Shown in pieces: positions 5,059 through 13,639 of a stretch of DNA of 30,024 nt. This stretch comes from JBFIHZ01 sp041601535 (GTDB lineage: Bacteria; Pseudomonadota; Gammaproteobacteria; Xanthomonadales; SZUA-36). The DNA lies in assembly GCA_041601535.1 (NCBI GenBank), contig JBFIHZ010000008.1, positions 1 through 30,024 of the forward strand, in the 5' to 3' direction. The stretch's first letter is position 1. Each line of letters begins with the position of its first letter. Under the pieces are notes generated by a model. The model was given only the letters and a program-made list of their open reading frames with translations. It did not search any database and was not told the DNA's origin. A program made the position numbers and the translations under genes.

Positions 5059-6441
5059 ATGGCCGAACCCAAGCTGGCATCCGTTGAGAACCTGAAGGTT
5101 CCACCGCATTCAATTGAAAGTGAACAGGCTGCCCTGGGGGGTTTATTGCTTTCCGCCCGTGCCTGGGAGCAGGTGGCCGATGTGCTGACTGAAGCGGATT
5201 TTTACCGCGAAGATCATCGCATGATTTTCCGCGCGATTCAGCAGCTCAACGACCTGAACAAACCGTGTGATGCGCTGACGGTTACCGAGTGGTTTGAAGC
5301 GCATGGCAAGGCCGACCTGATTGACGGTGGCGGCTATATCACGCAGTTGGCCAATAACACCCCCAGCGCGGCCAACGTGGCAGCTTATGCCGAAATTGTG
5401 CGTGAGAAATCCATCCTGCGGCAATTGATCGACACCGGCACCACCATCACCTCGTCGGTGTTTTCCACCGATGGACGTGACAGCAAGGAGTTGCTGGAGG
5501 AAGCGGAGCGCATGGTGTTCGCCATTGCCGACCGCGGTGCCCGCGGCAAAGCCGGGTTCGTGTCGGTGCAGGAAACCATCAAGGAGGCGATGGAGCGCAT
5601 CCAGGAACTTAACGAGTTCGAAGGTGAAATCACCGGTGTGCCCACCGGCTACCAGGACTTCGACAAAAAAACTGCCGGGCTGCAGAAATCCGATCTGATC
5701 ATTGTCGCCGGGCGGCCGGCCATGGGCAAAACCACGTTTGCCATGAACATCGCAGAAAACGCAGCCATCCGGCACGGCGTGCCGGTGGCTGTGTTCAGCA
5801 TGGAAATGTCGGCGCTGCAACTGGTGATGCGCCTGTTTTCTTCCCTAGGTCAGATAGAGCAGGGCCGTTTGCGGACCGGTAACCTGACCGACCTGGACTG
5901 GCCCAAGCTCAGCACCGCGATGACGCTGTTGCATAAGAGCAAGATATTCATCGACGACACGCCGGCGCTGTCACCGGCCGAGTTGCGCGCCCGGGTACGC
6001 CGCCTGAAGCGGGAACACGATATCGGCTTGATCGTCATCGATTACCTGCAGCTGATGGCCGTGCCCGGCACGCGTGAAAACCGGGCCACGGAAATCGCGG
6101 AAATTTCCCGCTCACTGAAAGCCGTGGCCAAGGAATTGAATGTACCGGTAGTGGCCTTGTCGCAGCTCAACCGCTCACTGGAACAGCGTCCGGACAAGCG
6201 CCCGTTCATGGCTGACCTGCGCGAGTCGGGCTCCATCGAGCAGGATGCCGATCTGATTCTGTTTATTTACCGGGACGAGGTCTACCACCCCGATTCACCC
6301 GAAAACAAGGGCAAGGCCGAAGTGATTATCGGTAAACACCGGAATGGCGAAACAGGCACGGTTAACCTTACCTTCCAGGGACGCTGGTTACGCTTCGTCA
6401 ATTACGCGCCGGAATACATGTATAACCCACACGACGAGTAG
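5059..6441 (+). CDS. dnaB: Replicative DNA helicase
   Basis: Hexameric 5'-3' helicase that unwinds DNA ahead of the replisome and recruits primase. It has 460 residues (E. coli 471). The N-terminal collar domain (about 10-120, PPHSIESEQAALGGLL) is followed by a linker and the RecA-like motor with Walker A GRPAMGKTT near residue 220, Walker B (IGLIVIDYLQLM) and the DLRESGSIEQDADLILF segment. No intein interrupts it, although DnaB is a common intein host. The start is 22 bases past a strong terminator with no room for a full promoter between, so expression depends on readthrough or on a promoter inside rplI or the hairpin region. Confidence 0.97.
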   Translation: MAEPKLASVENLKVPPHSIESEQAALGGLLLSARAWEQVADVLTEADFYREDHRMIFRAIQQLNDLNKPCDALTVTEWFEAHGKADLIDGGGYITQLANNTPSAANVAAYAEIVREKSILRQLIDTGTTITSSVFSTDGRDSKELLEEAERMVFAIADRGARGKAGFVSVQETIKEAMERIQELNEFEGEITGVPTGYQDFDKKTAGLQKSDLIIVAGRPAMGKTTFAMNIAENAAIRHGVPVAVFSMEMSALQLVMRLFSSLGQIEQGRLRTGNLTDLDWPKLSTAMTLLHKSKIFIDDTPALSPAELRARVRRLKREHDIGLIVIDYLQLMAVPGTRENRATEIAEISRSLKAVAKELNVPVVALSQLNRSLEQRPDKRPFMADLRESGSIEQDADLILFIYRDEVYHPDSPENKGKAEVIIGKHRNGETGTVNLTFQGRWLRFVNYAPEYMYNPHDE

Positions 6442-6580
6442 GCCGGGCACCGCGCCAGAGCCCGCAGCAGGCGGCACTGCCAGCCAGGTAAGAAGGCGCT
6501 GGCGAACAGATCGGCTATTTGCCGCATGATTGCCCCGAGATTGCCTGATTCAACCGCGTACAAACCACTAGAATAGGCGC

Positions 6581-7654
6581 ATGAGCCGAAACACCATTGC
6601 CCGCATTAACCTGGGCGCCATCACCAGCAACCTCAGGCGTGTCAGAAGCCTGGCACCGCATAGCGCAGTGGTATGTGTCGTCAAAGCGGATGCCTATGGC
6701 CACGGACTGCCTCGGGTCTGCAAGGCGCTGGGCGATGCCGACGTGCTGGCCGTGGCCACCACCGGCGAAGCCAGAACCTGCCGTGATCAGGGTTGGTCCG
6801 GCCGCCTGTTGTTGCTGGAAGGCCCAGCCAACCCGTCGGAATTTGACGAAGCGGTGTCCCTGAATGCCGAAATGGTGGTGCATCACGAATCCCAGCTGCA
6901 GTTGTTGCGCCAACGCCAGCGTCAGGTGCGCGAGGCATTGTGGCTGAAACTGGACAGCGGGATGCACCGGCTGGGTTTCCCGCTTGACGACGCCCGCCGC
7001 GTATTTCAGGAGCTTGACCGGCTGGGCGGCGAATCACCGGTGGTTTTGATGTCGCATTTTGCCTGCGCGGACGACCCGGATAATCCGTTGACGCTCAATC
7101 AGATACAGGCGTTTGATCGGTCGATCCATGGCCTGCCCGGGCCGGTGTCACTGGCCAATTCGGCGGGTATTTTGAATTTCCCCGCAAGCCAGCGCGACCT
7201 GGTGCGGCCGGGCATCATGCTGTACGGCGTTTCACCCTGCGTGAACAAGCCTGCAGCGGAGATTGGTTTACAACCCGCCATGACCCTGCAATGCGATCTC
7301 ATTGCCATTAACCAGGTGCCGCGTGGTGCCACGGTGGGTTATGGCGCGGCTTACACCTGTCCAAGGGACATGAACATCGGTGTGGCCGCCATTGGCTATG
7401 GTGACGGCTACCCGCGGCATGCCCGCAATGGCACGCCGGTTTTGATCAACGGCAAAAAAGCCAGTCTGGCCGGGCGCGTTTCCATGGATATGATTACCAT
7501 CGATCTGTCTCAACACCCGCAGGCAAAAGTGGGGGACCAGGTAACCTTGTGGGGGCAGGGCCTGCCGCTGGAAGAGGTCGCGCCGTGGGCTGGTTCCATT
7601 CCTTATGAATTGATTTGTGGCGTCACCGGGCGGGTTCGCGCGGTGGTGGAGTAA
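6581..7654 (+). CDS. alr: Alanine racemase
   Basis: PLP enzyme that interconverts L- and D-alanine for peptidoglycan. Its 357 residues match Alr/DadX. The PLP lysine is Lys35 in VVKADAYGHG; the second catalytic base is Tyr254 in TVGYGAAYTC. The TIM-barrel N-domain and the beta-rich C-domain (ASLAGRVSMDMITIDL) are complete. The dnaB-alr order is common in gammaproteobacteria. The gap from dnaB is 139 bases with no clear promoter. It converges on pspF. Confidence 0.95.
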   Translation: MSRNTIARINLGAITSNLRRVRSLAPHSAVVCVVKADAYGHGLPRVCKALGDADVLAVATTGEARTCRDQGWSGRLLLLEGPANPSEFDEAVSLNAEMVVHHESQLQLLRQRQRQVREALWLKLDSGMHRLGFPLDDARRVFQELDRLGGESPVVLMSHFACADDPDNPLTLNQIQAFDRSIHGLPGPVSLANSAGILNFPASQRDLVRPGIMLYGVSPCVNKPAAEIGLQPAMTLQCDLIAINQVPRGATVGYGAAYTCPRDMNIGVAAIGYGDGYPRHARNGTPVLINGKKASLAGRVSMDMITIDLSQHPQAKVGDQVTLWGQGLPLEEVAPWAGSIPYELICGVTGRVRAVVE

Positions 7655-7662
7655 ACTGCCCG

Positions 7663-7684
7663 GGCGTGCCCGTTGCACGCCGGT
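7663..7684. terminator. Possible shared terminator between alr and pspF
   Basis: GGCGTGC (7663-7669) pairs with GCACGCC (7675-7681) around a 5-base loop in the 30-base gap between the convergent genes. Only a short T-run (GGTTT) follows on the plus strand, so termination is plausible but weak. Confidence 0.35.
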
Positions 7685-8704
7685 TTACGTCCCGGTCGAG
7701 CTTTCGCTTTCAGATAAATCATACTTGCGCAGGTAACCGCGCAACTGGTGGTAGGTCATGCCCAGGAACTCCGCGGTTTTTTTCTGGTTGTAGCGACATT
7801 GCTGCAGCGCCGAGTTCAACAGGTCAATTTCCATTTGCTGGATGTATTCTTTGAACTCGTAGGGCGCCTCCGGCAGGAGGGTCTCATGGCTGGCAGCTGC
7901 GTCATGGTGCTTATCCGGCTTGCGCCAGGGCGACAGAAACGGGTCGAATACGATGGTTTCTATGGGCGCATCGTCACCTGCGCTGGCGTACACCGCCCGT
8001 TCAACCACGTTCTTCAGCTCCCGCACGTTCCCCGGCCAGGCGTAGTCCATCAGGGCTTCGCGGGCTTTCTTGCCAAAACCGTTAAATACTTCCAGTCCCA
8101 GTTCGCCACACATTTTTACCGCAAAATGCTGCGCCATGGGCATGATGTCGTCCTGCCGTTCACGCAGCGGCGGCAGCGTGATGACATCAAACGCCAGCCG
8201 GTCCAGCAAATCGGCACGGAATTCGCCGCGCTCAACCAGTGCGGGCAGATCCTCGTTGGTGGCACCAATGATTCTCACATCGGTGTGAATGGTCTCATTT
8301 CCGCCCACGCGTTCCAGTTCTCCGTACTCAATCACGCGCAGGATTTTTTCCTGCACCAGCTCCGACGTGTTGGCCAGTTCATCCAGAAACAGGCTGCCCT
8401 GGTTGGCCAGTTCAAAGCGGCCCAGGCGCCGGCGGGCGGCACCGGTAAACGATCCGGCTTCGTGTCCGAATAACTCGGATTCCAGTAAGGACTCGGCCAG
8501 TGCGGCGCAATTCAGCTTGATAAAAGGGCGGTCCCAGCGTGGTGACAAAAAATGGATACGCGCGGCAATCAGCTCTTTGCCGGTGCCGCGCTCGCCAATC
8601 ACCAGCACCGGGCGGTTGAGTTGTGCGGCACGCGAGGCATGCTCCAGCACGTCCAGGAAAGCCCGGGATTCGCCGATCAGTTGTTGCTCGTGGGCGTCGT
8701 TCAT
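7685..8704 (-). CDS. pspF: Sigma-54 activator PspF (phage-shock regulator)
   Basis: AAA+ activator that remodels sigma-54 RNA polymerase at psp-type promoters. Like PspF it lacks an N-terminal sensor domain: the AAA+ domain starts almost at once (LIGESRAFLDVLEHAS), with Walker A GERGTGKE at 37-44, a sensor-type NEDLPALVERGEFRADLLDRLAFD segment and a C-terminal Fis-type helix-turn-helix (NQKKTAEFLGMTYHQLRGYL). The sigma-54-contacting loop reads GSFTGA (residues 84-89) instead of GAFTGA. PspF is normally kept inactive by PspA, but no pspA, pspB or pspC lies nearby and no -24/-12 element is visible between it and radA. Whether it controls a psp operon elsewhere cannot be told here. Confidence 0.88.
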   Translation of the reverse strand: MNDAHEQQLIGESRAFLDVLEHASRAAQLNRPVLVIGERGTGKELIAARIHFLSPRWDRPFIKLNCAALAESLLESELFGHEAGSFTGAARRRLGRFELANQGSLFLDELANTSELVQEKILRVIEYGELERVGGNETIHTDVRIIGATNEDLPALVERGEFRADLLDRLAFDVITLPPLRERQDDIMPMAQHFAVKMCGELGLEVFNGFGKKAREALMDYAWPGNVRELKNVVERAVYASAGDDAPIETIVFDPFLSPWRKPDKHHDAAASHETLLPEAPYEFKEYIQQMEIDLLNSALQQCRYNQKKTAEFLGMTYHQLRGYLRKYDLSESESSTGT

Positions 8705-8847
8705 GTCGTCATTGTCCTTGTACCGGGATCCGTTTGATCAGACGTATTGTAGGAAAAAGCCGTGAGCTGTGTCCCGGGCTGGAGGTAATGGACGCGATCT
8801 GTTACAAGACTAGTCCCTTCCATTCTTCCGCACGGGGCAGGCTGCCA

Positions 8848-10215
8848 ATGGCCAAAAACAAGAGCGTGTATCAATGTGAGGCCTGCGGCGCACAGGCCAG
8901 CAAGTGGGCCGGTCAATGCGCTGAATGCGAGGCCTGGAATTCAATGGTCGAAACGCTGCTGCCCAAACCCAAGGCCAAACGGGGCGGTTACGCGGGCCAG
9001 TTGGCCAGCCAGGTGCGTGAACTGGCGGATGTGGGTGATGGCGATGTGCAACGCATGCGTACCGGCATGTCAGAACTGGACCGCGTGCTGGGCGGCGGCG
9101 TGGTGCATGGTTCGGTGTTGCTGCTGGGCGGTGATCCGGGTATCGGTAAATCCACGCTGTTGCTGCAAATGATCGCGGCCTTGTCGCAGCAATATGCCTG
9201 CCTGTACATCACCGGCGAGGAATCACTGGAACAGATCGGCATGCGTGCCCGCCGCCTGGGCCTGCCCATGCAGGGGATACGCTGCCTGACGGAAACGGAT
9301 GTGCAACGGGTCATTGCCACTGCTGCGGTGGAAAAGCCGCAACTGATGGTGGTCGACTCCATTCAAACCATGTTTACCGAAGAGCTGTCATCCGCGCCGG
9401 GTTCGGTGTCGCAGGTAAGGGAAGCCGCGGCGCAACTGGTCAACTGGGCCAAGACACAGCGCTGCAGCGTCATCCTGGTCGGTCACGTGACCAAGGAAGG
9501 TTCGCTGGCCGGTCCGCGTGTGCTGGAGCATATGGTGGATGCGGTGCTGTACTTCGAAAGCAGCGGCAGCAGCCGGTACCGGGTGGTGCGGGCGGTCAAA
9601 AACCGCTTTGGTGCAGTGAACGAACTGGGTATGTTTGCCATGACCGGCACCGGCCTGAAGGAAGTCAGTAATCCTTCGGCGATTTTTCTGTCCGGTCACA
9701 GCGGCCCCGTTTCCGGCAGTGTGATCACCATTGTTCGCGAGGGGACGCGCCCCATCCTGCTTGAAGTCCAGGCCTTGGTGGATCTCAGCCACATGGCCAA
9801 TCCGCGGCGGGTTTCACTGGGCCTGGAACCCAACCGCCTGGCGATGATGCTGGCGGTGTTGCATCGTCACGGCGGTGTCACGCTGGCTGATCAGGATGTG
9901 TTTATCAACGTGGTTGGCGGTATGCGCATCACCGAAACGGGCGCGGACTTGCCGATATTGCTGGCGTTGTATTCCAGTTTCCGCGACAAGCCGCTGCCTG
10001 ACCGGCTGGTGTGCTTCGGTGAAGTGGGCTTGTCGGGTGAAGTGCGGCCGGTGCACGATGGCCAGGAGCGCTTGCGTGAAGCCATCAGCCACGGTTATCG
10101 GCATGCGGTTATTCCGGCGGCCAACGCGCCGCGTCAGAAACCGGACAAGATCCAGGTGCATGCGGTGCACAACGTTAATGAAGCATTGTCCTGTATCGCA
10201 GAAATCAGCACATGA
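8848..10215 (+). CDS. radA: DNA repair protein RadA (Sms)
   Basis: RecA-like ATPase that promotes branch migration in recombination. It has 455 residues from ATG 8848 (MAKNKSVYQC), near the E. coli length of 460; a long upstream extension of the frame overlaps pspF and lacks homology. A zinc ribbon of two CxxC pairs (CEAC at 10-13, CAEC at about 24-27) is followed by Walker A GGDPGIGKS near 93-101, the RadA-specific KNRFG motif and a C-terminal Lon-protease-like domain (GGMRITETGADLPILLAL). It diverges from pspF and converges on the acyltransferase. Confidence 0.96.
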   Translation: MAKNKSVYQCEACGAQASKWAGQCAECEAWNSMVETLLPKPKAKRGGYAGQLASQVRELADVGDGDVQRMRTGMSELDRVLGGGVVHGSVLLLGGDPGIGKSTLLLQMIAALSQQYACLYITGEESLEQIGMRARRLGLPMQGIRCLTETDVQRVIATAAVEKPQLMVVDSIQTMFTEELSSAPGSVSQVREAAAQLVNWAKTQRCSVILVGHVTKEGSLAGPRVLEHMVDAVLYFESSGSSRYRVVRAVKNRFGAVNELGMFAMTGTGLKEVSNPSAIFLSGHSGPVSGSVITIVREGTRPILLEVQALVDLSHMANPRRVSLGLEPNRLAMMLAVLHRHGGVTLADQDVFINVVGGMRITETGADLPILLALYSSFRDKPLPDRLVCFGEVGLSGEVRPVHDGQERLREAISHGYRHAVIPAANAPRQKPDKIQVHAVHNVNEALSCIAEIST

Positions 10216-10257
10216 GCCGGAGTCCCGGCAAGCCGGAGCAGCACGTACGTGCCACCT

Positions 10258-11331
10258 TCAGCGAAGTTTCAGTACGGCCTTGAAGCGCCGGTGCAAAGGC
10301 CGTTCCAGCCAGCGATAGTGCAGCATACTTGCCACCAGGATCAGCGCGGCCAGGCCCAGGTAAATGAGCAGCCGGCTGGCGGCGCCCTGGTTGCCGGCAA
10401 TCTCATTCAGCCCCAGCTTTTGTGTGAAGGTCAGAACCAGCGTGTGTGACAGGTAAATGGCGTAGGAAGCACCACCAGCCAGAAGGCTGAAGCGCACCGG
10501 TGCCTTACTGCCACCCCGTTCCAGCCGCACCAGCCCGGCCAGCATCATGGCGGAAGCGGAACCAAACACCAACACCCGGTAGAACACGTAATAACCCTGT
10601 TCGATCTGACCATCGAAAAACTGGTTGTTAATCCAGCCTCCCAGCAGAAACAGGCCGAGCCCGGCTGCCAGCCAGCCAGCGCCGGACCCGCGGGGGTGTG
10701 ACCGCAGCCAGACGGCGATAAGGGCGCCGCCAAGGAATTCGGTGATATAGGGGCTGAGCATGTAGTACTCGGCCAGGCTCATGGTTTCAAGCTGGCCTGG
10801 ATCATAGGCGTGACGCACAAACTGGCTGTATACCGACCAGGCCAGCATGGCCGCAAACAGCAACAACATCACCTGCTCGCGCCGTTGCCGGGTGAGCATG
10901 ATGACCCCACTGAACAGCAGGTAGAAAAACATTTCAAATATCAGTGTCCAGGCGACCGCAATCAACAAATGGTTGGCTGGCCAGAGTATCGCTGAACGCG
11001 CCAGGTCGGCATTCTGCAACTGCACCGGGTTGACCCATGCAAACAGTGCGATGGCCAGCAGGTAAAAAGGCCAGTAGCCGGAATAAATGCGCGCGATTCG
11101 GCGTCGGAAAAAGGACCAGCTGGCGCTGCTTCCGGCCTCGTCGTGCGATGTGTGGGCCATAATAAAGCCGCTGATGACGAAGAAAACGTCCACACCGGCA
11201 AAGCCGGTTGCCTCGCACAGCGCGAAAAAGGCTCCCTGATCCACCCCGCTGGAGCGCACATGGGAGCTGGTGTGGTACAGCACCACCACCATGGCTGCAG
11301 CAAAGCGCAGAAACTGGATATTGATCAACAT
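10258..11331 (-). CDS. Membrane acyltransferase, family 3 (OafA/YrhL-like)
   Basis: Integral membrane enzyme expected to transfer an acyl group, often acetyl, to a surface polysaccharide or other extracytoplasmic substrate; the actual substrate is unknown. Its 357 residues form about ten hydrophobic helices. The N-terminus has the family signature: Arg9 in FLRFAAAMVV and His20 in LYHTSSH, then GFAGVDVFFVISGFIM, then FFRRRIARIYSGYW, and a C-terminal SYAIYLSHTLVL segment. There is no periplasmic SGNH domain. It starts 10 bases after the corB stop on the same strand, so it is probably cotranscribed with corB. No polysaccharide cluster is nearby. Confidence 0.88.
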   Translation of the reverse strand: MLINIQFLRFAAAMVVVLYHTSSHVRSSGVDQGAFFALCEATGFAGVDVFFVISGFIMAHTSHDEAGSSASWSFFRRRIARIYSGYWPFYLLAIALFAWVNPVQLQNADLARSAILWPANHLLIAVAWTLIFEMFFYLLFSGVIMLTRQRREQVMLLLFAAMLAWSVYSQFVRHAYDPGQLETMSLAEYYMLSPYITEFLGGALIAVWLRSHPRGSGAGWLAAGLGLFLLGGWINNQFFDGQIEQGYYVFYRVLVFGSASAMMLAGLVRLERGGSKAPVRFSLLAGGASYAIYLSHTLVLTFTQKLGLNEIAGNQGAASRLLIYLGLAALILVASMLHYRWLERPLHRRFKAVLKLR

Positions 11332-11341
11332 GGGGTGGGTT

Positions 11342-12601
11342 TCAGGGGGTCTCTACCGTACGGATCAAAACTTTACCTATGACGTTGTCCTTGATTTCGA
11401 CGATGGTCATTATGTGGGAGCCGATTTTCACACTGGTTTTACCCGAAGGTATTACTTCGAGTTCTTCCAGCAACAAACCGTTCAGTGTGTTGGCCTCATC
11501 CTCGGGAAGCTCCCAGCCCATGCGCCGGTTGAGCATGCGAATGCTGGTTGTGCCGTCCACCAGGTAGGCATCATCGTCCAGGTGACGGATATTGCGGGAG
11601 CGCTCCTTACCCTCGGCGGTATATTCGCCAACGATTTCTTCGAGGATGTCATCCAGCGTTACCATGCCTTGTATATCCCCGTACTCATCCACCACCAGTC
11701 CCATGCGCCGCTCGCGCGACTGGAACTCGAGCAGTTGCTGCATCAGCGAAGTGCCTTCTGGAATGAAATACGGGGAACGTACCGAGTGTTTGAGGTCCTC
11801 GTAAGTCAGGCCGCCTTCCGTCAGCTTGGCTATGACGGAACGGATGTGCAGCAGCCCCTCTACCTGGTCGATGCTTTCGCGGTAAACCGGCATGCGGGTA
11901 TACAGGGTTTGCGTGAGCTGGGTGAGTACAGTCTCCCAGTCATCATTGAGGTCAATACCGACGATTTCCTGGCGGGGAATCATGACATCGTCCACAGTGG
12001 CCTGCTCCAGGTCGAGGATGTTCACCAGCATGCGCTGGTGATCATTGGAAATATGGCCACCCTCTTGCAGCAGGGTGCGCAGTTCTTCACGGTTCAGCCG
12101 CTCGATCACTTCCGCACGGGTACGTATTCCGAAAGGCCGTAACAACAGATTGGTGACCAGGTTGATGAGCCACACCAGCGGCCAGAACACTTTCAACAGG
12201 GCGGAAAGTACAAAAGAAGCCGGAAATGCGATCCGCTCCGGGTTCAGTGCCGCCACGGTTTTCGGCGCGACTTCGGCAAAAATGAGCAAAACGACGGTCA
12301 GCGTCAAAGACGCTATCCACACGCCATTGTCGCCAAACTGCCGAATGCCAATAACGGTGGCGATGGAGGCGGCCAGTATGTTTACCAGGTTATTGCCCAG
12401 CAGGATCAGGCCGATCAGGCGGTCGGGTTTGCGCAACAGCTTCTGCGCCATGCGTGCTGCCCGGTGGCCGCTGTTGGCCAGGTGGCGCATGCGATAGCGG
12501 TTGATCGCCATCAGGCCAGTCTCTGAGCTGGAGAAAAATCCGGACAGAATGATCAGCACGAACAAAATGCCGTACAGGTTGCTGAGAGGAATGTCGTTCA
12601 A
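11342..12601 (-). CDS. corB: CorB/YfjD-type CNNM/CBS membrane protein
   Basis: Inner-membrane protein of the CNNM/HlyC-CorC family, linked to magnesium and cobalt transport or resistance. It has 419 residues. The N-terminal DUF21 (CNNM) domain with three to four membrane helices covers about 1-190 (SGFFSSSETGLMAINRYRMR, ILLGNNLVNILAAS). A CBS pair follows at about 205-325 (DDVMIPRQEIVGIDL, GLVVDEYGDIQGMVTLDDILEEIVGE), then the CorC_HlyC domain (about 340-415). The order ffh / ypjD / yfjD-corB is conserved in gammaproteobacteria. The 147-base gap to ypjD may hold its own promoter. Confidence 0.92.
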   Translation of the reverse strand: MNDIPLSNLYGILFVLIILSGFFSSSETGLMAINRYRMRHLANSGHRAARMAQKLLRKPDRLIGLILLGNNLVNILAASIATVIGIRQFGDNGVWIASLTLTVVLLIFAEVAPKTVAALNPERIAFPASFVLSALLKVFWPLVWLINLVTNLLLRPFGIRTRAEVIERLNREELRTLLQEGGHISNDHQRMLVNILDLEQATVDDVMIPRQEIVGIDLNDDWETVLTQLTQTLYTRMPVYRESIDQVEGLLHIRSVIAKLTEGGLTYEDLKHSVRSPYFIPEGTSLMQQLLEFQSRERRMGLVVDEYGDIQGMVTLDDILEEIVGEYTAEGKERSRNIRHLDDDAYLVDGTTSIRMLNRRMGWELPEDEANTLNGLLLEELEVIPSGKTSVKIGSHIMTIVEIKDNVIGKVLIRTVETP

Positions 12602-12748
12602 TTCCGGTTTGGTCCCTTAAGGTCGCTTGGACAATCAGCGTATCTTACCAGCCGAAAGCGTACAGGTGTTTGTCCGGGCCCCGGCGGCTTCCGTGCGGGC
12701 AGATAACAGGGAGCCGGCAGGCCGGGACTGGCGAACATGGGTCGCTGC

Positions 12749-13570
12749 TCAGCTCAATTGCCAGCTACGTCCCAATATCAGTTCAAGTACCAGTTTGCTG
12801 CCGAAATAGGCCAGCAATAAAACGGTGATGCCAGCCAGCGTCAGGCGTACTGCGTGGCGGCCGCGCCAGCCGTAACGCCACCGGCCCCACAACAGCAGGC
12901 CGAATATCACCCAGGCCAGGATGGACAGCAGGGTTTTGTGCGCCAGGTGTTGTGCAAACAGGTCATCGACAAACGTCAGGCCGGATACCAGTGAGATCGT
13001 CAACAACAGGAAACCGGCGGTAATCAGCTGGAACAGTAATCGCTCCAGGACTTCCAGTGGTGGCAGGGATCGAACCAGCGGGTTCAGGTGATGGCGGCGC
13101 AGGAAGTAATCCGTAAATGCGGCAAACAAGGCGTATACGCCGGCAATGCTCAACAGGCCGAACGCGAGGATCGAGCTCAGAATGTGCCAGCTGGTACCCG
13201 CCGATACCTGGTCCAGTTGCAAGGCATCAATCGGAATGGACCGCTCTACCGCCAGGATGATGACCGCAACCGGCAGAGCCACCAGGCTGGCATCGTACAG
13301 CGTGTCTTTACTGAATACGGAAACACAGATCATCAGGACAATGATCAATGCGCACAAGGACATCAGGTTGAGCAGGCTGACGTCCAGTGCGGGCGATGCA
13401 CCCCAATGATGTGACTGGGCAATGGCGTGCGCGATAACCCCGGCGAAAGCAGCAATGATCGAGCCCCGGCGCAAGCTGGCTGATTGCCGTGGAATGGCAA
13501 TGTAAAGCAGCCCGCCGGCCAGGGTATAGGCGCAAATGGCAAATATCAGACTGATCTGGTGATACATCAA
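12749..13570 (-). CDS. ypjD: YpjD-type inner-membrane protein (CcsA/cytochrome c assembly family)
   Basis: 273 residues with about eight hydrophobic helices, matching the cytochrome c assembly (CcsA/CcmC-like) membrane family. In E. coli this neighbour of ffh is ypjD (also called corE), linked to metal-ion efflux rather than proven haem handling. Visible features are the N-terminal helix IFAICAYTLAGGLLYI, conserved His residues in IAQSHHWG and SWHILSSILAFGLLSIAGVYAL, and a late HKTLLSILAWVIFGLLLWG segment. No ccm genes are nearby, which argues against a dedicated cytochrome c role. It is divergent from ffh with a 69-base gap. Confidence 0.85.
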   Translation of the reverse strand: MMYHQISLIFAICAYTLAGGLLYIAIPRQSASLRRGSIIAAFAGVIAHAIAQSHHWGASPALDVSLLNLMSLCALIIVLMICVSVFSKDTLYDASLVALPVAVIILAVERSIPIDALQLDQVSAGTSWHILSSILAFGLLSIAGVYALFAAFTDYFLRRHHLNPLVRSLPPLEVLERLLFQLITAGFLLLTISLVSGLTFVDDLFAQHLAHKTLLSILAWVIFGLLLWGRWRYGWRGRHAVRLTLAGITVLLLAYFGSKLVLELILGRSWQLS

Positions 13571-13605
13571 ACGGATTTCTCAGGTCTGAATGGAAAAGCT
13601 CCGGC

Positions 13606-13611
13606 TATAAT
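13606..13611 (+). promoter_or_regulatory. -10 box of the ffh promoter
   Basis: Perfect TATAAT 28 bases before the ffh start, in the 69-base gap between ypjD and ffh. No good -35 is visible at 16-18 bases upstream. Confidence 0.45.
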
Positions 13612-13639
13612 ACCCGACTCGATCCATCCGGAGTGATTC

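Noticed and set aside
10241..10252. 12-bp palindrome GCACGTACGTGC between radA and the acyltransferase
   Set aside because: Lies in a 42-base convergent gap without T-run or promoter; no supporting context for an operator or terminator.
12627..12809. 60-aa plus-strand frame between corB and ypjD
   Set aside because: No Shine-Dalgarno, overlaps the ypjD end antisense, no family resemblance.
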